Below, piece after piece: positions 55,577 through 64,000 of a stretch of 64,000 bases of DNA. The stretch's first letter is position 1; the number at the start of each line of letters is the position of its first letter. The notes under the pieces are model-generated. The model saw only the letters and a program-made list of their open reading frames with translations. It was not told where the DNA came from and ran no database searches. The DNA lies in NCBI GenBank assembly GCA_019454045.1, contig SKCR01051205.1, positions 434,001 to 498,000 of the forward strand, written 5' to 3'. Source of the stretch: Zanthoxylum bungeanum. Its lineage: Eukaryota > Streptophyta > Magnoliopsida > Sapindales > Rutaceae. The translations under genes and the position numbers were made by a program.

Positions 55577-56593
55577 TGTTGGGAACCAAATGCAAACTTA
55601 GCGGGCAAAAAGAAAGCACACAGACATAGCATAAAATTTAATGTGGTTCGGCGGAATGGATCCAACCTACGTCCACGGGCACAAGAAAAATTAAATCTTT
55701 ATTACCACCTCGAGTCTGACCGACCTCTTTTTCTCTCTCTAACTCACAACTCTTTTCTCTCTTTTTCAAGTGAAGAAACAACGATATCTTACTAGAAAAT
55801 AATTTACCCACCTTTTACAATGAACTCTCAAACCTTTTATATACTAGGTCCAATTCCACTGCTATATCAATTCGTGACGTCCGCCACGTTGCTACGTCAT
55901 TATTGCCCTACGGATTATAGCCCAACCGCCTGACACCTCTACGACCTGCCATCTGACACAACTACTCTTTGCCACTTAAATCTCATTAAACCATGCTACC
56001 TTTGATAACGGTTACAAGCTATGCCATAGTGCCAACCTGTATTCCAACCACTCATATGCGGTTGCGTGTGTCAGTCAATAAGCTCGCAGTCCTGCTCCGT
56101 CCCATCACCCACTGGCCTACTTCTATCCCATCAATCCTCGGTAAACTCAAACTTCCGTTTAGGGCTTACGTCATCTAGACTTGAACATAATACCATTACC
56201 CCGAACTACCTCCTCAGACTAGTACATTGAGATGATCGACTGTAAATTGAAATGATCGACATGTCCCACCAGGTCGGGTCGGTGCTGAGACCTTTACTCT
56301 CTACATATTCCCTGAACATATTTCCACCTCGGGTCGGTTATCAAGTGCAAACTAATTCTGATATTCTTATCAGGCCGGATGCATATGCCTCTTGGGCCTG
56401 GGCCCCTTGTTCGGGAAGTGGTAATCTCTTTTATACCCTTCTTCACACTTTAACTCTTCTCGGGTCAGAAAATCACCATCAACATCTATCCTCTAGTTCT
56501 TGGTATCAACGAGTCTTTGAGTTGGTGCCAAGAATTATAATGGTGGGGTGTATTCTTACGTTGGAGTTCAACTCTGATTAAGTCTAGAATTCA
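55577..56593 (-). repeat. 3' LTR of Tat-E
   Basis: The minus-strand LTR ends GGTTCCCAACA at 55577 and probably starts TGAATTCTAGAC at 56593, directly after a purine-rich tract. TATATAAAAGG lies at about 55844-55834 on the minus strand. The stretch GTGGTTCGGCGG...CCTACGTCCACGG (plus) is common in plant LTRs. The inner border is inferred from the PPT. Confidence 0.6.
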
Positions 56594-56616
56594 AAATCTA
56601 CCCCACCTCAAAGAGG
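56594..56616 (-). promoter_or_regulatory. Probable polypurine tract of Tat-E
   Basis: The minus strand reads TTTGAGGTGGGGTAGATTT next to the proposed LTR start. Confidence 0.5.
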
Positions 56617-56949
56617 ATTCCACAATCTGCAAGCATCAGTGTTTTTTTGTAAAAATCCACTCCGGGTTTATAACCCTGACCTAACACCTCTGCTTCTGAT
56701 CCATAGCTTGGTCATCGCTTCCATTAAGCCCACTCTGAGCGAAAATATTGATCCGAGATAACTTTGGTCGGTCCGTTCACTGGTTTCTCTGCTTGAACTT
56801 GAAGAAACTCACCTTGTGCCACCTCGGGCTTATGCACGCTCTCAACATGCTGCGATCCCGGAAAATGATGATCTGTATAGACCTGCAAAATAAAACATAG
56901 GTCACAAGGGAAAGCTCGCATCAGGCTACCACACAGTAAAAGGGCCTCG

Positions 56950-57489
56950 GCAGGACGTAACTCAGGCCCGAACTGATCTGACAAAGAAAGGCATTGGGGG
57001 AAAGACCGTCCCCAAGCCATATAAGTCACTTGGCCGCACGTGATTGCTCCCTCCTTGCGCCACCATATAATAATGGGGCCTCAACGAGACGTAACACAGC
57101 CCCAAGCTGATCTGACAAAGAGAGACCTTGGGCAGAAAGACCGTCCCCAAACCATATAAGTCACTTGACCGAAAGGGAATGCTCCCTCCTTATGCTAACA
57201 TATAATAATAGGACCTCGACGAGACAAAGCCCTGCCCCGAGCTGATCTGACAAAGAGATGCTTGGGGGAAAGACCGTCAACAAGCCATATAAGTCACTTG
57301 GAAGCAATGCAATGCTCCCTCCTTACACTAACATATAATAATAGAGCCTCGGGGGGAAGTATCCCAGCCCCGAGCTGATCTTACAAAGAGAAGCCTTGGA
57401 GGAAAGAACGTCCTCAAGCCATATAAGTCACTTGGCCGCGAAGGAATGCTCACTCCTTGCCCCAACATATAATAATAGGGCCTCGGCCG
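56950..57489 (-). repeat. Tat-E tandem repeats, left block
   Basis: Four units of about 134 bp with GATCTGACAAAG, GGGGAAAGACCGTC, CCATATAAGTCACTTGG and TGCTCCCTCCTT. They continue at 59522 after the solo LTR. Confidence 0.85.
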
Positions 57490-59516
57490 TGTTGGTTTCT
57501 AATTAGGTCCAATGATCATCAAACAAGCAAGAAAAACGCATGAATACTTCAAGGAGTAAGGCGGAATACATACTCACATTGAATGGTTTGATGCTAGGAA
57601 GAACAAAATCCATTTTGCTCCTTGTTGAAGCTCGGTTTTGAGCTGCTCCAAAAATCGGCCATTGAAGACTCTATTGAAGCTCCAAGCTTCAAGCTCCAAA
57701 ATGGTTCCAAGCTCATGTGTTAGTTTCCCTATCACCATAATATAACCCAAGGTGTGCTAGCACTTCTCCTTCTTCTTCAAGTTCGGTCAAACCAGAAATT
57801 TTGAGAAGAAATTCAGCAGTGAGCCGTGAGAGGGAGAAGAGAAAGAGAGGAGGGAAAAATTTTAGGTTTCCTTGAAACCCTATTATCGTGAGAGAGAGAG
57901 AGAAAAATAAAAGAAAATGAGTTATATATATATTTATTTTGTTTTCTAAAAACAAAAGAAATACATAAGTCATTTTTCATTTATTAAAAGTCAAAAAGCA
58001 AAAAGCAAAAGGTGCTTTTTTCAACTACCACATCAATCACTCAAATCAAGTGACAACTTGTCACATCACTCAAAGTGACATGTGATTTGACGCTCGATTT
58101 GATTTGCGTGCCGCACTCGAATTCGAAATGCGAATGCGCTCGTAAATAATCCCGGGCTCGGGTTCGCTAATTCCATATTAATGAATTTTCCGTCGCGTCG
58201 TAATTAAATGATTATGCCTAGCTAAATCACTATTCACGTCGCAAACGAATTAATTCTAAATTAATTCGTTCGCCCGAATTAAAATCTAATTTTAATTTCG
58301 TATCGAAATCCAATTCTCATAATATATCGAATTTATTATTTTATCGATTAATTCTAAATTAATCGTTCTCTCTCTTTAATTAATATTTTATCCCAGATAA
58401 AATATCTCCGTAATTAATCCCAGATTAATTTTCTCTCTCTTCTAATTAATCTCAGATTAATAAAGTGCGAGTCATACATCATCGGTGAATCTTTGGGAAG
58501 CGACCCATGAGATCCCTAGATATGTTGGCAGTAAATACGGTCGTCGGACTATCCGAACACGTAAGTACCTCGTACTACGTTTGTACCGATTTACAAGACA
58601 ATGTTGGCTTCTAGCAAAGCGCCATGCCTACCCAATTATCCAGAAATATCCTTATAGGAATATTCGATCTATATCAAGCGTAGTATACCGAAGTATTGCG
58701 TATTTCTATCCAGTATCGGATGTTCATGTGCTAGGCCTGGGGTTGGAATTGTGTCTGCCCCGTACGAAGCACATATCGGATGTCTGGTAACTAGTCTCTA
58801 TAATCGGATATACATGACCTTATCATAATATCCCGATAGCTCGAGCATTTAAGAGAACAAGTTTCGTAACCTACGTGACCATCATCTCCATATGACTGGA
58901 GTGACACTTCCGTCTTGACATCACACCCAACACACTACGATTCCCAATATACCCAGTATCGGCGTACACAGAACCGGTTAAAGCCCTGGACGACCTCAAC
59001 TAAAGTATATTGATTGTCGTATGTATTAGCGGTGCAAGTCTCAGGTTAAGACCAAATACACCTACCCTGATTGCAGACTCCCATAGACACATAGTCATAC
59101 TACCAATGGGATTCCGCGGGGGGTCTATCCAGAGCGAAGCTGTTTCCCGTACCATCGGTGAAACACAACCTCCTACTACACTTGCATGAGTATCCTATAC
59201 CCAAATATATGAGAACTATGCCGTTGTGCCCTCACTAACGCGCACAAGTGTAATACTAGTCTTTTACGTATTTATCGATGTCCAATCTCGATAATACTCT
59301 GACTATGGATATTTAATGATTTATCCTTTGTGGACTAATACTGTCTCATATCATTCTCTGTCAAGGAACAAATCATAGGGACCTCTCATCATTTATATAT
59401 CTAGGTGATCTAATCACAAATGATAAGAGTGCAATCTCCTTTGTCACATAGTTAATTTGTACAACAACACCATGATCTGTACAAATAGTGACGCTATGGG
59501 TCATAATTGTCCAACA
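57490..59516 (-). repeat. 2.0 kb solo LTR with GGCCG duplication
   Basis: TGTTGGTTTC...GTCCAACA between GGCCG at 57485-57489 and 59517-59521. The minus-strand TATATATAACTC region near 57930 and similarity of 59070-59110 (complement GTCTATGGGAGTC) to the Copia-1 LTR GAGTCTCGGGAGACTCGTAT region suggest a copia-like LTR on the minus strand. No interior is present. Confidence 0.9.
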
Positions 59517-59521
59517 GGCCG

Positions 59522-60290
59522 GACCTAACCCAGCTTCGAGCTGATCTGACAAGGAGAGGCATTGGGGGAAAGACTGTTCCCAAGCCATATAAGTCACTTG
59601 GACGTAAGAGAATTCTCCCTCCTAGTGCCAACACATAATAATAGGGTCTCAGCGGGACGTAACCACCCGACCTCGAGCCACAATAAATACTTGGTCACAA
59701 GGGAATACTCCGACACTTGGGCATGAGGGAGAAACTCCAACCTCATGCCAACAAGCATAATAATGCCTCGGTGGGACGTAACCTGACCCCGATCCATAAT
59801 AATTACTTGGCTACAAGGGAATGCTCCCTCATCCCTCATTGTGCCACTCAGCACTTGGTCATGAAAGAGAAACTTCAACCCCACGCCAACAAGAATAATA
59901 AGGCCTCGGTGGGATGTGACCCGACCCGAGCCATAATAAATACTTGGCTAAATATGAATGCTCTCTTCTTGTGCCACTTAACACTTTTCTATGAGAGAGA
60001 AACTTCAATCCCATTCCAACAAGCATTACAAGGCCTTGGTGGGACGTAACCCGACCCCGAGCCATCAAATAAACTGGACGCAAGGGAATGCTCCCTCCTT
60101 TTGCCATAAACACTTGTCCATTGAGAAAAACTCCAAACTCATGCCAACAAACACGATAAGGCCTCGGTGGGACAAACCCGACCCTGAGCCATCAATCCAC
60201 ACTATGGCTTCAGTGGAACGAATGCAGCCCCGAGCCATCAATCCACACTATGGCCTCCGCGAAATGAATGCAGGCCATAGCCATCAATTT
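59522..60290 (-). repeat. Tat-E tandem repeats, right block
   Basis: One more unit of the left type, then about five units of 115-130 bp with AAGGCCTCGGTGGGACGTAA, CCATAATAA and GAGAGAAACT words, close to those of Tat-A. Confidence 0.85.
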
Positions 60291-61589
60291 TTTCCATGAC
60301 TTAACCGCGAGTGAATATTTTCAACCTCCGGAAATTACCATGGAGATTGGAAAAACAAAACCAGGATAAAAAATAAGACAAACAAAATGAGAGTGATAAA
60401 TCACATACCCCGTGCAGACCCAAAAGAATTAATAAGGGAGACTGAGACAGTTTCATGCCCCACGCTACCCAAAATAATATTTTTGAACCTCACAGTTCAA
60501 TGTCCCAGAGAATCGAGCTACGGATCGAGGGGCAGACCAACGCCATGAGATTTTTATCATGCTAGGCAGGCCCTGAGTCTGCAAACGCCACAGAGACCCT
60601 CAGGCCTTCCCCGTACTATGCTCTTACGGATCCGAAATGGGATGGCTAATGTCACAGAGGTATTCTCCCTCCCCATGATAGACATATCCCGAGACTATAA
60701 ACTCCACAGAGGCCTGTGGGCATTCCCCGTGCTATGTATCCCCAACATTGGGCGATAAATGCCACGAAGGCCCGTGGGCCTTCCCCATGCTATGCAAATC
60801 CAGAGGTACCGTAGTACAGAAGCCACTAGCCATCCATACGTGCTATGATTACCTTGAGGCACCAAACACCACACCGACTTGTTCGCCGAGCGTGCTATGG
60901 ATACCTGAGGCGCCAAACGCCACGCAGGTCTTCATGTTGCGACCATTCCTCAAAGATGCAAGTCATTGGGTGTTAACGTTCCATCCCGAGGGTTTGATAA
61001 TGACACCAGAGACTGGCTTCCACGAGGGTGCATGATTTTCCCACATGTCTTGCATCCATTTATGCATTCTAATCACGAGTACTTCATATGAATATTAAAC
61101 ATGCATTTTCCATTCAAATAATCGACAAGCATAGATGAACAAGCTCTTATTCATTTTCAGGGGATTTACTTCCCATCTTACAACTCTTTGAGGGTCATTC
61201 TAAGAGAGGCTCTTACTGAAAATATCTTTCTCAACATCTTTGAACAATTTTTAACAATCTCCTTCTGAACCAAGCTCTTCTTCTGAACAATTCTTAACAA
61301 TGTCCTTCTGAACCAAGCTCTTTGGAGAAACTGGGGACTAACAGGTCGAATAATGGCCACAATTTATGTATGAGGAACTTGTTCAGCATCAGCACCAAAG
61401 GTGGGGAGAAACGTGTCAATCTTAAACTCTGACATTGCATTTCATTCAGCAACTCAACCATAGGTGCCCCACCCTCTATATAATAACGGGTTCGGAAATC
61501 TACTAAAAGAGCATAAAAAGTAGGAGGAACTATGGAAACTGATCGAGTACATCTAGCATATTGGCTCTCCCACTACTTCCTGACGACTG
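60291..61589 (-). other. Tat-E 3' noncoding module and unassigned sequence
   Basis: 60300-61250 aligns with Tat-A 24116-24910 and 27640-27860. Right of that a 43 bp unit with CTTCTGAACCAAGCTCTT is duplicated (61260-61325). 61330-61589 contains no recognised pol motif, although pol would be expected here. Confidence 0.6.
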
Positions 61590-63920
61590 TGTTGGAGTTG
61601 GTGCTTGGAGTGCCAATCCAAATTATACATTATATTATTTATTAATAAAATAACTATATTTTCATTTCATACCTTCTAAATAGTATTGTCATTATGCGTA
61701 TTAGATTGATGTATAAATATGCTAAGAATGACATCGACCTTAGAATAATCTTGTAGTAATACTGGACAGTAGGTGGTCCGATATTGGAATAAATATTACT
61801 ATTGTAAATTATTCTTAAAGTGTATGTATGTATGTATATATATATATATATATATTCATAGTCATTGGTTTTGGAATACGGTCGAATTCCTATAACCTAG
61901 AAGACTAGCACATGTCATTTTTGGAATTGGATTTCCAATGGTTTAACCTGATGTACTATGAGTTTTGGAAACTCGTATAGACGTGTAGGTATTAGTTGGA
62001 CCGAATACTGAATTACTCACATGTGATTCTTAATGGTTGGAAGTACACACCATCATCAATAGGAATCTCCTCGAGTCGAGTAGCATATGTAATCTTTTGA
62101 CTATAGGATAACACTGATTTTATGTGAGATCCTCCACACTTTGATGTCGTGTATGTCAGAAACATTTCATGGTCTGGCCTCTAGATGTTTATTGGGTGTG
62201 AATCGATGCACTCAGTAATCAAGTGCGAAACAAGATAGGATCTGTCGACCTATATATGTACCATAATGGGTTTAGATATCCATGTGAGTAAATCACGATT
62301 ATTAAGACTTTGGCCAAAGCCGATCATCTAGGGTGGATCGCATCAGTTGTTAAGAATCGTGGACATGTCGACATGAGATGTGCGCCTTGGAAACTTGACG
62401 GTGTATTCTATATTTCCTAAACACAACTCGGATTGCCTACGGAGGTGGGATTGTTAAACATATGTGATGACCTCGACTTGTAAAGTTCAGAAAGGCCGTT
62501 CGTGTTGTTCACGAATTTAGAGGTGGTCGAATTGCGTACATATTAGCTAGGTTTATATGACGAACGTGTCTGGACTTAGAGAGTCTCATAATATGAAGTG
62601 TACTCGTTAAGCACTTGGGTAGCCGATTAATTTTGATAAAAGATAATATTCGATATTATAATTATCAACCAAGATAATTAAGTAATATTAGATAACATTG
62701 ATTATTTACTTTGACCTAATTGGATTAATTAGATTAATTCAATAATTACACAATGGCTTAATTGTAAAATCATAATTATATCTATCGCATGAGGATATTA
62801 TGGTAATTGTAAGTATGTAATAATATGTGGTTTTGACTTGATTAAATTGGATAAAATCAAAGTGGCAAACATTGAACTAATCCATTTCTTAATCATTGTC
62901 TTGATTAATTGGATTAAATCAAAGTGGTAGACAATGAAGATTAGTCACACCTAATTATACATATTTGGACAAATTAGATTAAGCCCACATAAAAGTTGAT
63001 TACAACTTTTATTAATTAAAAATTGTTTAAGTTTTTATACAAATAGCAAGCTTTAGAAAGGTTTTAATTAAGCAAAGTAAAAGCTTGAGAAAGCTAAATA
63101 CAAGCAAGAATTAAATAAATTAGCCTAAGTCGGAGAAGTGTTTAGAGAAACTTTGTGAGATCTCTACAACATTTCAATTAGGAGAAATCAAAATTGGATC
63201 TTGGAGTGAAGTTTGCTAACATTGGAATCAAGATTGAATCTTGGAGTTAATCTTGCTAACTTTGGAATTTCTCCACAACATTTCAACAAGGAGAAATAGA
63301 TTGGCTATTTGAATCAACCTTGCTAGGTAATTTTTATCTTCTCCAAAAGCTATATTTTTCATTAGTGAGTTTTTCATTAGTGAGACATAAAATGATGTAT
63401 TATGTATTAGATACATAATGTTGAAATTAAGCTAATTAATTGTGTTAGGATGCTTTGGAAGTATAAACACAATATGCTTGTAATTGGGTCACACTATTTA
63501 TGTTAAACATAGACATAAAATTAGAGTTTGGAACACTAGATAATAGCTCAGAGCTAAGGCTACCATTCTAGAATCACTTGACTACCTTTGGGTGATCTAG
63601 AATTGTTCACGAGTCACTTTATTATGGGATTCTAATTTGGCTTGTGTTTTGGATTCAAAATTTACGCAAGTGCGTATTTAGAATAAATTTGTATTTTTGT
63701 AAACATATTTGATATTTTGAAAACTTGGTTTTTATTCTATAACATGTGTTGATTTTGATTTTGATGTTAAAAATTAATTTTGGGTATTTTTGAAGTGTTT
63801 AGGGAAGATCGGAAGAAATATACCATAATTCCTTCAGCTCTCTGGAAATTTTCCATAGAGCTGAAGACAAACTTAAGTTTTGAAAATCCAAAAAAAATTG
63901 AATGTTAATATGATGGGCGC
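61590..63920 (+). repeat. Copia-2: copia-like LTR related to Copia-1, interrupted at its 3' end
   Basis: Starts TGTTGGAGTTGGTGCTTGG, parallel to TGTTAGGGTTGGTGCTCCG of Copia-1. Shares AGTGTGAAGT-type landmarks: ATATGAAGTGTACTCGTTAA, CCTCCACACTTTGATG, ATGACCTCGACTTG. (AT)n at about 61838-61856. The expected end (CCCCAACA) is not reached; a Tat LTR starts at 63921. Confidence 0.75.
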
Positions 63921-64000
63921 TGTGGATGCTGGAATTCGGCCGAGGTCCACAATCAGAATTTGTAAATTGGGGGCACTAGCGATCCTGCAAAACAAAGAAG
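63921..64000 (-). repeat. Tat-F: end of a Tat-B-like LTR at window edge
   Basis: On the minus strand the sequence reads GCAGGATCGCTAGTGCCCCC ... GATTGTGGACCTCGG ... AGCATCCACA, matching the last 80 bp of the Tat-B and Tat-D LTRs. No PBS follows at 63920, so this is a 3' or solo LTR end. GGCGC (63916-63920) would be its target site. Confidence 0.85.

Larger units (their letters stand above)
55577..61589 (-). mobile_element. Tat-E: 3' part of a Tat-A-like element
   Basis: Contains a 3' LTR, a purine tract, two blocks of tandem repeats and the same 3' noncoding module as Tat-A. No antisense ORF lies between repeats and LTR, unlike Tat-A. It is interrupted by a solo LTR (57490-59516) and cut at 61590 by Copia-2. 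No pol remains in the window. Confidence 0.7.

Noticed and set aside
57490..59516. Host gene or intronic sequence
   Set aside because: TGTTGG...CCAACA ends with a perfect GGCCG duplication inside the Tat-E repeat array identify a solo LTR.

Overview
The window is intergenic DNA from a seed plant, most likely a eudicot. It is AT-rich and packed with nested LTR retrotransposons of the Athila, Tat and Ty1/copia lineages, together with hAT and Mutator-like DNA transposons, a tRNA-type SINE and microsatellites. I find no intact host gene and no prokaryotic feature. The species cannot be named from the sequence. The labels below (Athila-1, Tat-A to Tat-F, Copia-1 and Copia-2) are mine.

Layout, left to right. 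1-5004: Athila-1, a minus-strand, internally deleted Athila-like element. Its 5' LTR is inserted in the C-terminal coding part of a decayed hAT transposon (5005-7242). 7243-11312: SINE, GC-rich hairpin, three palindromic Mutator-type MITEs and an LTR fragment. About 11650-28140: Tat-A, a minus-strand Tat-lineage relic. It has an integrase C-terminus at 27840-28140, a 3' tandem-repeat region and an antisense (plus-strand) Transposase_28-like ORF. Four insertions interrupt it: a hAT MITE, an Athila-type solo LTR, the complete and very young element Tat-B (16930-23585), and a 2.6 kb solo LTR. 28141-31949: AT-rich sequence, TTA microsatellite, CACTA-like repeats and a hAT-like MITE. 31950-41244: Copia-1, with 2.5 kb LTRs and no recognisable coding sequence. 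41485-53330: Tat-C, a non-autonomous Tat relic whose antisense ORF is split by Tat-D (43199-50904), a degenerate element with gag, protease, RT, two RNase H domains and integrase. 55577-61589: 3' part of Tat-E (minus strand), containing a solo LTR with a perfect target duplication. 61590-64000: the copia-like LTR Copia-2, interrupted by one end of another Tat LTR.

Insertion order is supported by target-site duplications read directly: GAAGG, GGCAATGC, GCTAT, GCATG, GGGTT, GGCCG and TAAATATTA. The most noteworthy object is Tat-B. Its LTRs differ by one substitution and two single-base indels. It carries antisense fragments of two host genes (plastid-type pyruvate kinase and an EDR1-like Raf kinase) and a 3' tandem array with five-unit higher-order structure. 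Its LTR ends and repeat core match the older pol-bearing Tat-D, which suggests mobilisation in trans by a Tat-D-like relative.
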